Assembly (NCBI GenBank): GCA_029378245.1
Contig: JARKIF010000020.1
Coordinates: forward strand, 1 to 64,000
Length of the DNA stretch: 64,000 nt
Source of the DNA: Roridomyces roridus
Taxonomy: Eukaryota > Basidiomycota > Agaricomycetes > Agaricales > Mycenaceae
Direction of reading: 5' to 3'
The position numbers were made by a program, and so were the translations under genes. Below the pieces are notes generated by a model, which did no database searches, was not told the DNA's origin, and was given only the letters and a program-made list of their open reading frames with translations. Below, one piece after another: positions 36,111 to 44,986 of this stretch (within the stretch, counting starts at the first letter, position 1; the number at the start of each line of letters is the position of its first letter).

Positions 36111-39100
36111 TTATCCTATTCCATCTATTCTGTATACAGGCCGTATACCCACTAAAACCCCCTTTGCTGTAGTCCAGTCAGTGTCTGTGATGGGCCTCGG
36201 CGTGTCGAAGGTCCTCTCATTCCGTATGTGCCAGATTAAGTGCATGGAGGTGGAGATTATGATCGTGAAGAAACGGGTTTTCTCCCTGGAGATTTGGCCT
36301 TTGTGGGTTCGGAATTTTGTTAAGGCACATCCCAGTAGCAAGCCCCAGCTAAGATCAGGCCACGACGGATATCTCAGTTGCCATATTTTCTCAGCCATTT
36401 TCCAGATTTGAGATTGGCCAGGTGCGTCACATTCAAGCAATATGTGCTCCATCGATTCAGGGACCTGGCATGTTGGGCAAGTTCCAAATCTTTCGAGGTT
36501 TGGGATTCGATCCCAGAAACGTCCCACACGGTAAGTTTCATGAATGCATTTCCAGATGAAGTTCCGCGTAAGTCTGTGGATATCATTCGATCTCACGGAC
36601 TTCCATATAGCACTGTCGGTCGGCTCATATTTGAAAGCCTCGTGTATGGAGCACCGTATCCGTTCAAGGTTGTACTCGGTGGATTTCCGTGGAGCAGGGC
36701 GTTTCAGTGATCGGATGATCCTAGTGAATGTTCGTTGGCTGCCTTCTTTCAGCATAATCCCGGGGTTCGAGAACATCAAGTCCGTCTGAGTGTCGATGGT
36801 CAGTTGCGTGAGTGGGCCATTGAGTAGCACCGTAGCTGGATTATGTTGGACTTCCTTGAAGTAGGTTCTTGCAGATCTCTCCTGGAGGGAGGCAACCGTG
36901 CTCCTGATCAGCTTGTATTGTGGGTGCAGAGGGTCATTTTCACACTTAGAGCGGTGTTTTACGAGGATTTTGCCGAGAAGGTTGGCACGAGAGTGGATAG
37001 TGAGCTGTGAGCTGGTGGGGACAATCTGTGTGATGTGGAAAAGCCCACCTAGAAGGGCCGAGTTGACGGAGGGCGTCAGAATTGTTTCAATGTCCGTGAG
37101 ATGTAGCTCGAACATGTCCGACAGTTTCTCATCGGCGCCATCGCGTATCACGACAGCCACAACCATCTTGGGGTTTCTCCCGTCTTGATCGCGGACCCTG
37201 GCGTCGAGGAAAGCTTCGAAAGCGCTCGGAATTACATCCCTTGGTATCACGCGGCGGGCCGGTCTTTGGGTCATGTGGGCATCAGTGGCGAAAACTCGGA
37301 ACCCATTTGACAGTTCCGTTAGTCTATAATTCGAATCAAAGATCAGGCCTTGCTTCTTGCATCCGTCACCATCTCTCGAGCGGTTGCTCACTATTTCACC
37401 ATCGGTCAGGGCCAGTGTCTCACACAAGTCGTTACTTGCGACCAACGGATTCCACTTGGGGTGAAGGCAGGCAATGATTGCCTTTGCAGCTTCAACACAC
37501 TCACCTGAGTCTTCGCAGCCGTACTCTGTTCGTTCCCTCTTGCACGGAGGGCAGCCACAGTTCTTCCGGCTCATTCCCGACGGATTGATCATGTGGGGGT
37601 GTCTGGGGATGGTTGTCCTCCGTTGAGCAATCTGGAGGATGTCTCGTACCGAGTGGGTTTTGTGCTTTTGCCTCAGGCATTTCACAGCTTTTCTGTGACT
37701 GATTTTCCCAAACTCCTTCTCGTTCAGCCCGATGTGTGACCATATTGGCATTTCAAGCTGTATCTCCTTGGATATGGAGAGGGCCGTGAACTGTAAGTCA
37801 TATTTCTTGGCTGTCTTTACCATGCGCTTGAGATCGTCGGCCAACGGGCTTGTCCTCCAGTTCGGGATATGGATGTTTTGTAAGAACACCTTCGATAGGA
37901 GCCCTTGCTTTCTCTCTGGTTGGCCGATGTTCCATCTGTGAGCTATTGTGCTCTCAGCGAGGTACGCCCAATTTGCTCGTTCGGCATCGTCTCGTAAGAA
38001 TTCCTTGGCGTTCCACAGGTCAATTGCTTCGTTCCTGGATTCAATGTCTAGGATTTGCTTGCCTCCCTCCAGCAGTGGTCGACTCATAGTCTGGTGGGCA
38101 ATGCGGGCTTTCTTCCCTTCCCATAGGAAGTAGTCTCGTGTCCTGATCAGAGATGCCTCTATTTCTCTGGGCATACCTTGTACACGAGTAAGGAATTGGG
38201 TCTTTCCTCCGATCACCATGTTAATGACATGTCTGCGTCCCTCCAGGGATATTTTGCGGGCATTCCATTTGGTGAGTGCCCTTGAAATCTCTTCCAGGAT
38301 TCTGGGCCATGGTGTTGTGTAGTTGATATTGTTTCCAATCCAGGCTCCAAGGATACGGCATGATTGTCCGTCTGCAACCACGGTGAGCTCATCCTTGAAA
38401 GTGCCGGACTCTTCATTGAAAGACCGTGTCACAGCAATTTTTTCTCTGTACGCTCGTGATCCGAATGGCAAGACAACTGTTTTTTGTTTGTTGAATTTTG
38501 CTGTTGACGCCGAGCACCAAAGGTCCAAAATCTCCCAGAGCTTTGTCCATGAATCTGTGCTCGACAGGTAGATTGTTGTGTCGTCGGCGAATAGGGAGAG
38601 AAGCAGCTTTCTTTCAGTTCCGGGGATATTGACACCTTTCAGATCTGATTTGCGTAACAGGCAAGCCAGGGGTTCAATTGCAAGATTGAACAGGAGGCAA
38701 GACAGTGGGTCACCTTGGCGAACACCTCTTGTAACAGTGAACGGCTCACTCAGCTCTCCATTTATCATAACTTTGGTTTTAGCATCTGTGTACATGTTCT
38801 TGATTAGCATTCGGAACTCTTCAGGGAATCGCATCTTCTCAAGCACCTTGGTGAGGTATTCATGGTCAACTCTGTCATATGCCTTTTCTTGATCTAACGC
38901 CAGGATGATTCCATTCTCCTCTGTCGCTTCAGCGTAGTCCAGCATGTGTTTCATTTGCTTGATTTGGTCTTCGATTTTACGTCCTTTGATGAATCCGGCT
39001 TGATCTTGGTGGATGAGATTCGGGGCCATTTCTGCCAACCTGAGTGAGTGAGCTTTTGTCAGAAGCTTGTAATCCACGTTGAGTAGTGTGATAGGTCTAT

Positions 39101-40922
39101 AGTTGGCTATCTTCGCGCGGTCGCCTTTCTTGTATATTGGGCACATCCATCCAGTGTTGAATTGTGTTCCTGGAGCGATCCCGTGCTTCCGTATGTCCTT
39201 GAACACAGCGTCAAGAATGTCGAGGACATCCCAGGTATCTTTATCTTTCTCGACAGCCCGTTTATTTTCAATCACGAGCCACTTATAGAATTCATAGGGG
39301 AGCCCGTCAATTCCGGGCGCTGATCCGTTCTTTGATGCCTTTAGGGCCATCTCAATCTCTTCTCTATCCAAGGACTTGTTCATCTCATCATGTTGATCTT
39401 GCGAGAGGTGAGTGTCGTACTCTTCCAGCACCCTCCATGTTGACAGTGTTTTGTGGTATGAATCAGGCATGTCCTTCGCCTGGATTCCGTCATGATAGCG
39501 TCGGCCGAGCTCGGCCATGGCTTTGGGCCTCATTTCGTATATTGGTACGCCCTCTCCGGTGGTGGGGATCTCAAATTCTTGAATACTCTCTTTCAGGTGG
39601 TAGCCTGCTGCTGAGTGTGTCCAGTGGCGACTCTGTAGAGTTTCGCCTTCCACGTCGTATTTAACCTTGATTATATCCTTTTTCTTCCGAGCGCGTTCAG
39701 TTAGCGTCTGATTGATTTTATTCTCCAACATGTATGCAGCAAGGCAGCGATCCTCGTGGGACATATCTTGGTCATGGATTATTAGGTGCAGTTGTGCTTT
39801 CCAGGTGCGGATTTTCCTGATCTCCTCGTCCTCGACTAGTATCGAGCATGTTTTTGAATGTTCCGTGGAACTCCCTTTGAACTTATGCCATAGTAACTGG
39901 ATGTTGTCTTCATCTGTCCGGGTGGCCTCTGCCAGTCTATTCTTTTCTGCGGCGAGTGCCTTCCCAAGACGATGTATCTCCTTGGTGAATTTCTGGGTCT
40001 TGAGCAGGTACAGTGGCAGGCTAGGTGGCCCTTTTCCTGGCCTCAACTCCTGGCGCATTACTAGTTGAGTTGTAACGAGTCTGTGGTCTGTTTTGATTGC
40101 AGTGTTTTCTATTCTCCATCCTCGGCACATCGGGAAGTTCTGGTGTTGTACATAGATTCTGTCAATTCTGGATCGCGACACATGGACTGTATTGGTGGCC
40201 GGATTGAGTCTATGCTGTACGCAGGTGTATTGCTTTTGGTCAGGGAATGTATTTCGCCATCCATCCTCCATTCGGAACAAGGATTTGAGTTTGGTGAAAC
40301 TTTCCGGAACGGAGTCGCTGGCCCCAGAGAGTCTGTCTTGAGCATCTTCAACAAAGTTCCAGTCCCCCAGGATAACATCGGGTAGGGGAAGGTGGTCGTC
40401 ATGACACCATTTATTCCACAGTTCAGTCCACATCATATTTCGTTCCTGTGGATCATTTGGGGCGTAAATGTTGAGAACGGTTACAGATCGTCCTTTGTGC
40501 CATGGTACCGTGACCATCAAGGCTCGTCCTGGGATCAGTTCAAATGTTCGGGTATGTTCGACATCCAGGCATTTTTTGTTCAGGAGTATGGCGACTCCGG
40601 CGGTGGTGGATGGGGCTGTTGGATGCGCTGAGTATACTATTGAAAACCAGTTGCTGTAGAACTGACGGAATTCAGCGCAACTTTCGTCGTCTAGATGAGT
40701 TTCTTGCATTGCAAGCAAGCTGATGCGTTCATTATCCACCAACTGTTTGAGAAATCTGAATTTGTGGTATGTGCGGTTCATTGGAGTGTTAGAGTCACGA
40801 CCCGCAATGTTAAGGATGCTACATTCAATGTGCTTCGGGTTGACTTGGCCGTCGGCGGCAGGGGATGCACTGCGCGCCTTCCCCTTATTTCCGCGTTCGC
40901 CAATTCCCATCCTGGATTGCAC
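36111..40922 (-). CDS. LINE ORF2: endonuclease and reverse transcriptase
   Basis: 1603 residues without a break. An APE-type endonuclease comes first (about residues 35-290): SLLAMQETHL, VILGDWNFVED, SRIDRIYV and KTDHRL carry its catalytic Glu, Asp, Asn and His. The reverse transcriptase follows (about 530-830): NGSAPGIDGLPYEFYK, ANYRPITLLNVDYK, LALDQEKAYDRVDH, GVRQGDPLSC and the active-site box LFADD. A region around residues 1230-1380 may be a degenerate RNase H-like domain (inference). Near residue 1485 there is CPTC...H...C, a C-x2-C-x7-H-x4-C knuckle; another Cys cluster (NCGCPPCKRE) lies near 1120. It nicks DNA and primes reverse transcription at the nick. Confidence 0.93.
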   Translation of the reverse strand: MQSRMGIGERGNKGKARSASPAADGQVNPKHIECSILNIAGRDSNTPMNRTYHKFRFLKQLVDNERISLLAMQETHLDDESCAEFRQFYSNWFSIVYSAHPTAPSTTAGVAILLNKKCLDVEHTRTFELIPGRALMVTVPWHKGRSVTVLNIYAPNDPQERNMMWTELWNKWCHDDHLPLPDVILGDWNFVEDAQDRLSGASDSVPESFTKLKSLFRMEDGWRNTFPDQKQYTCVQHRLNPATNTVHVSRSRIDRIYVQHQNFPMCRGWRIENTAIKTDHRLVTTQLVMRQELRPGKGPPSLPLYLLKTQKFTKEIHRLGKALAAEKNRLAEATRTDEDNIQLLWHKFKGSSTEHSKTCSILVEDEEIRKIRTWKAQLHLIIHDQDMSHEDRCLAAYMLENKINQTLTERARKKKDIIKVKYDVEGETLQSRHWTHSAAGYHLKESIQEFEIPTTGEGVPIYEMRPKAMAELGRRYHDGIQAKDMPDSYHKTLSTWRVLEEYDTHLSQDQHDEMNKSLDREEIEMALKASKNGSAPGIDGLPYEFYKWLVIENKRAVEKDKDTWDVLDILDAVFKDIRKHGIAPGTQFNTGWMCPIYKKGDRAKIANYRPITLLNVDYKLLTKAHSLRLAEMAPNLIHQDQAGFIKGRKIEDQIKQMKHMLDYAEATEENGIILALDQEKAYDRVDHEYLTKVLEKMRFPEEFRMLIKNMYTDAKTKVMINGELSEPFTVTRGVRQGDPLSCLLFNLAIEPLACLLRKSDLKGVNIPGTERKLLLSLFADDTTIYLSSTDSWTKLWEILDLWCSASTAKFNKQKTVVLPFGSRAYREKIAVTRSFNEESGTFKDELTVVADGQSCRILGAWIGNNINYTTPWPRILEEISRALTKWNARKISLEGRRHVINMVIGGKTQFLTRVQGMPREIEASLIRTRDYFLWEGKKARIAHQTMSRPLLEGGKQILDIESRNEAIDLWNAKEFLRDDAERANWAYLAESTIAHRWNIGQPERKQGLLSKVFLQNIHIPNWRTSPLADDLKRMVKTAKKYDLQFTALSISKEIQLEMPIWSHIGLNEKEFGKISHRKAVKCLRQKHKTHSVRDILQIAQRRTTIPRHPHMINPSGMSRKNCGCPPCKRERTEYGCEDSGECVEAAKAIIACLHPKWNPLVASNDLCETLALTDGEIVSNRSRDGDGCKKQGLIFDSNYRLTELSNGFRVFATDAHMTQRPARRVIPRDVIPSAFEAFLDARVRDQDGRNPKMVVAVVIRDGADEKLSDMFELHLTDIETILTPSVNSALLGGLFHITQIVPTSSQLTIHSRANLLGKILVKHRSKCENDPLHPQYKLIRSTVASLQERSARTYFKEVQHNPATVLLNGPLTQLTIDTQTDLMFSNPGIMLKEGSQRTFTRIIRSLKRPAPRKSTEYNLERIRCSIHEAFKYEPTDSAIWKSVRSNDIHRLTRNFIWKCIHETYRVGRFWDRIPNLERFGTCPTCQVPESMEHILLECDAPGQSQIWKMAEKIWQLRYPSWPDLSWGLLLGCALTKFRTHKGQISREKTRFFTIIISTSMHLIWHIRNERTFDTPRPITDTDWTTAKGVLVGIRPVYRIDGIG

Positions 40923-41416
40923 TCAGTTGTGTTACTTGTATCTGTTCCGGTGCCATCATCCTCAGGATGGGGAGGAGACTGTTCTGGGTCAGACTGCATG
41001 GCAGTTGAATCGGCAGGGTCAAGTTCCATCGTTTCGACTGCCACTTCGTCCGTGATCCAGTCGAGCTTCCGTTTTTTGCCGTTCCCAACATGATGGTTGG
41101 GTTCCGAAATTTCAACCTCCATAGCCGCTGCGACTGCTGCAGGCGAATTTTCGGAGGCTAACATATTGAGAACGGCCATGTGTTGCCGCTCTTCGCGAGA
41201 CGCTGCAGTAACCAGAGCAGCAGAATTGCTGCAGGGGGGGTCGCGCTCCTGATAGTCGGGGCTAGGCCCCCGGTCGCCCCAACTCCCGCTGGTTTCACTA
41301 TCTGAACTCGTAGCCGGCGGGCACATACGAGAGGGATGCACCTGGTCCCCGAAACCCTCCCGTGAGCCAGGAGGGTCTGTGGTGCTCAAATTGGTAATCT
41401 TAGGTTGTGTTGTCAT
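40778..41416 (-). CDS. LINE ORF1-like protein
   Basis: 212 residues starting MTTQPKITNLS, rich in Ser, Pro, Thr and acidic residues, with a short basic patch (GNGKKRKLDW) that could serve nuclear import or RNA binding. No CCHC knuckle or RRM is visible, so this is a short or reduced ORF1. It overlaps ORF2 by 145 bases in a different frame, a shift of -1 relative to ORF1, so ORF2 would need reinitiation or frameshifting. Assigned by position within the element. Confidence 0.7.
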   Translation of the reverse strand: MTTQPKITNLSTTDPPGSREGFGDQVHPSRMCPPATSSDSETSGSWGDRGPSPDYQERDPPCSNSAALVTAASREERQHMAVLNMLASENSPAAVAAAMEVEISEPNHHVGNGKKRKLDWITDEVAVETMELDPADSTAMQSDPEQSPPHPEDDGTGTDTSNTTECNPGWELANAEIRGRRAVHPLPPTAKSTRSTLNVASLTLRVVTLTLQ

Positions 41417-41593
41417 ATTGGTTGCATTTTACAGACTGCCGTCCTGTGGAGTGCATCGTTTTGATGACTGATTGATGCGATCAGTGATCTCCTGGGTTGT
41501 TCGACTGAGTTCAACGAGCGAGATCGAAAACATGTGAATAAATAGATAAGTTTCATTTTACGTAGTAGGTAATACATGTCGCAGGCTCCTCGA

Positions 41594-41607
41594 TCAGCTG
41601 CGTGGTT
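41594..41607. repeat. Target-site duplication of the LINE, 5' side
   Basis: Second copy of TCAGCTGCGTGGTT, directly abutting the 5' end of the element. Confidence 0.9.
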
Positions 41608-41766
41608 CAAGTTCGTTGATGCTTCAGAACACACGGCAAAGACGGATGCAATCAGCGGCGTCTCAAAATTGATTGTGTCCTACACAGCGTCAGCCGGGGG
41701 TTATGTTTGCGATGAAGTTCCCCAGCCAGTGGGACAGAAAAGAAACCGGCGGCAAGCAAAAACTGA

Positions 41767-41865
41767 TGGCCATCGTGGGGGTCGAACCCAAGACCTTCGC
41801 GTCACAAGCACTCCCAGGAGCTGTGAATATTAGCACGACGCTCTAACCAACTGAGCTAGACGGCC
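41767..41865 (-). tRNA. tRNA-Ile(AAU) with a 25-base intron
   Basis: The acceptor stem GGCCGTC pairs with GATGGCC (one G-T), followed by discriminator A. The D arm is GCTCAGTTGGTTAGAGC, and the anticodon loop CTAATAA between TCGTG and CGCGA gives anticodon AAT. The T arm is TTGGG-TTCGACC-CCCAC, whose outer pair is mismatched (T-C). An intron of about 25 bases (41803-41827) sits at the canonical place, one base 3' of the anticodon. The mature form is 74 bases. Sequence and anticodon context match fungal tRNA-Ile. It is probably functional; the T-stem mismatch is the only blemish. Confidence 0.9.
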
Positions 41866-42116
41866 GGATGATACCCGGGCGATGCGGGTAATCACGTAAT
41901 ATATCAATGTCGGATGGCACACAAAACACATCCTGAGCACCCATCTAGCTGGTTAAGCTCCCCCGACCTCGCCAAGATGAGTGAGCCAAGAGAGAGCGGT
42001 CTTCGGATCTCACTAGAAAGTGATGACATCAAAGGTCCGGTGGGAATCATAGCTCACTGATCCAACACAGCCTCGTTTTTGTCTCCGCCCACGCGGCTTC
42101 CGTCTGGCCACCATCT

Positions 42117-42917
42117 CATGACTTCCTCCCACAACGCAGCTGGAGGCCCAAAGTGCGCCTATACCAGCCTTGCATCGCGCTCATCCATGACATCCGTGAC
42201 ACCCGCAGATACATCCAGGACTTTAGCAAGGCACTCGCTGGCGAGGTCAAGATATTGCTCGCCGAGGTCGGAAAGCTGCGCGATGAGAAGCGTGCGCTGC
42301 AGTTGTGCGTCTGCCTCATTCATCCATCCACTGGGCCACAGCTGACGAGTCATGCCGCTACCCGACAGCGAGATCGCAGAGCTGATGAGCATCAAGGCCA
42401 AGCACAGCGCAGAGGGTGTCTATGCACCTGGATGGCACCCACCCGTGCGTATCTCATCCTCGTCTTCATTCTGAGATTGGCATTGAAGCATCGTCGCAGC
42501 CTGCGATTGAAGCTCCGCCTCCTCCAGCCGAGCCTGCGCCACCGGCAGCTCCGGCACCAGGTGGCTGGCGCACAGTATACGTTCCACCGCCCCACGTCCC
42601 ACGCGCGGCTCGCAAGGCACTCAAGGCACCGCATCCAGCTCCAGCTCCAGCTCCCCTTCCTCCTCCAGCGCCAAATATGCCTGCATGGGCACAGTGGCGA
42701 CGTGCGTCTCCCATTTCTTTGTTTTAGCGGCTGGTTCTGACAACTCGCAACGTCTAGCCAACCCACACCTCGCACCCACTGGGCCCAGTGCTCCTCCTGC
42801 CCCGGCGCCCCCGCCGCGTTCCGGACTGTTCGGTGTGTATCGCACATCTGCCTTCTTCGCAGCGTGACGAGCCTTGCTTCCTTTCTCACAGGTCCCAAGA
42901 CGCCCCCACCCAAGTAA
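42117..42917 (+). CDS. Proline-rich agaricomycete hypothetical protein
   Basis: The first resolved exon ends at 42301. It is followed by 42369-42444, 42500-42701, 42728-42832 and 42892-42917 (stop). A short coiled-coil part reads DIRDTRRYIQDFSKAL, then VKILLAEVGKLRDEKRALQ and EIAELMSIKAKHSAEGVYAPGW. A long Pro/Ala-rich tail follows (PAEPAPPAAPAPGGWRTVY), ending RSGLFGPKTPPPK. This order (KILLxEVGKLRDE...LxxxKAKH, then Pro-rich, then GLFGP) is one I recall from many mushroom hypothetical proteins, often near repeats. The N-terminus is unclear: the coding frame is open leftward to about 42035 without an ATG, and the ATG at 42117 is in another frame. No function known. Confidence 0.6.
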
Positions 42918-44986
42918 GGGTCCTCTGTTTGTATCCTTGTATCACAAGCTTTCTCTCTTGTCTGTCATTCGGAACCGTCTATGCATGTTACTGCTCGCCA
43001 TGACGTACTTGTTCTCGCTTCGCTCTTGAATCTTCACTCGCCTGAGTCTCCTTTGGTCTCAATGCGCCGCGCGGTAATTACCCTCGTTGGATTCTTCCCC
43101 GAGGTCCACAAGGCAAGGGATGCTTCAAAAGCCCGTCCTACTCCGTGCCATTCTAGCCAGCGTCAAGATGGTCTTGAAACTCTATGGCTTCTCTCACACC
43201 AATGGCGCTAAGTTGGTCATTGCGATGACCCTGGTGGAGTATCCTCTTCCTCGACGTCGCGGGATTCACAAACACCGTCATCCAACGGCGTTTCCCTCCT
43301 ATTATCCGTTCTTTAACGATATGGTTCTCGATTCTTTGGTCTTTTGTTTGTCCAATCCCCATTTGTACTTGCTCCTTCCTCTCATCTCTCTTGCCGTACT
43401 GTGCCTCCTCGTCCAGGTATTAATTAACCTCTACAGCATTTTGGCACTTCTACAGCTTTTCTGACAGACCGCTAGTCTCTCTTACAGACCTTCGCGCTCC
43501 GTAACCTCCGCTAAGAAACAGACCGCAGCTGAGCACGGATGACTCCACGGACCTCGACAGCTTGGCCGAAAGATGACGCGTCGCCGGCATGGGCAGATAT
43601 AGACTCGGGGCCCTGTTGAGCCACCGTCCTCCCTCCACTCCTCCCTCCTGCTGCCTACAAATTTTCTTCAGCCCCTACATTTCCTCTTCGGCCAGGGATG
43701 CTCAAAACTCATCAAATGAATCGTCTGGGATGCTCTTCAAGTGTTATCTCGGGGGTCCTCAAGCGCGTTTCTCCGCCCCTCGAAATTTCTGCCGTTGAAC
43801 ACCAAGCTCCGACATTGCCTACCCCAACTTCGTATTTCTCACCGAGCCCCATCCGTCATCCCTCTGGATTGAATCCCTTCCCAATACACATCATCGGTCT
43901 GCTGAATTCTCCCACTCACCTCCAACTTCAACGAGTCCTCGCTGTCAGTGACCACCTCCGTTTTCCAATGCTGCGGCGTCTAGACTCCCAGTAGGCTCGC
44001 ACTTCCCGTCGGACCCCGTCCGTCTTCCGCGTCCCTCGCCCTCTAACTCTGGAATGATGCGCACGCCCTCTTTCTCTGGTCGATTCTGTGGCGTTCTCAG
44101 GCCGTTGGAAAGCTTTGGCAGTGCGACGTACGCCAACCTTTTCGGAGGCCCCATCCCACTTCGTGTGAGAAATTATATCCTGTCTCGACTCTTCCTCCCA
44201 TGTGTATGACGCATGTCCAGGCTTGCCGAGCAGAAAGTTGGGAGTCGGGAAACAATGCGTCGGGATCGTGGAAAACAGAAAATTTTGAGCATCTGCAGGC
44301 ATGGGTGAGGTCACGATGTTTGGACGGCGAGCCTGGTTCGAAGGTCGTCCAGTTGGGACTCGGGCGATGTCCGCTTGCCGGCCCTCTTGAATGGTCGAGT
44401 ACTTGGTGCATATTTGGAATTGATTTTGTCGGAATCATGGACTTGCCGCCTCGCAGAACAGCTTCCGGAGCGAAGCAAAGGAAATCCTTGTCGGTGTCTG
44501 TCTTGTGCTTTCATTCGATATAATTGACCATTTCTTTGTCCTTGTTTTGCTCCCCTTCGTCGACTCAATATTCTTTACATCGCCTCTTTCTCGTGACACT
44601 GGCAGCATCCACCACGGTCCTCAGGACTTCCGAGATCTGGCGTGGCTGATTGATAATCTCGCCCCTTGACAACTTTGCGATCTGGATATCCGCGCAATAA
44701 AGCACCGACGCACCGTCGCTTTGTAGGGGACTTTTCTTGACTATTTGGGCCAGGGGAATGGGGTCAACGCGAGCGGCGAGGCTACTAGGTATGCACATGC
44801 AACACTCATCCCACATCGATATCCTGCGCACCTTCGGAGTGCCTGGGTATCCACGGTCGGGATGTATATTGGGCTATCAGTGCGGGGGATCTATCTGCTC
44901 GTGGCATGGGACTCTTGATGGTATCTCTCCATAAGTTGGCGCTACTGGGGACACTGAGACTTCCCTCCCAGACCCTCCACGACGCT
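42918..44986. other. Unassigned; contains half of a dispersed repeat
   Basis: No gene supported. 43000-43215 is a diverged relative of 51115-51370 (listed separately). The rest has short motif-free frames. Confidence 0.4.
43000..43215. repeat. Dispersed repeat, copy A
   Basis: Shares ordered blocks with 51115-51370: TACTTGTTCTC.CTTCG, TCTTCACTCG, ATGCGCCxCGCGxTAAxTACC, CCGAGGTCCAC.A, CTTCAAAAG.CCCGTC and CACACCAATGG. Diverged, with small indels. Nature unknown. Confidence 0.55.

Larger units (their letters stand above)
35932..41593 (-). mobile_element. Full-length non-LTR retrotransposon (LINE)
   Basis: About 5.66 kb, oriented on the minus strand. It has a 5' leader of about 177 bases, ORF1 (41416-40778), an overlapping ORF2 (40922-36111), a 3' untranslated part of about 150 bases and a poly(A) tail (a T run to 35962 on the plus strand, 33 bases counting overlap with the duplication). 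Perfect 14-base target-site duplications flank it. Uninterrupted ORFs, a pure A tail and identical duplications point to a recent insertion that may be active. The clade (Tad1-like is my guess) was not established. Confidence 0.93.

Noticed and set aside
38300..40600. Plus-strand open frames across the LINE
   Set aside because: They are antisense shadows of ORF2, which shows endonuclease and reverse-transcriptase motifs throughout.
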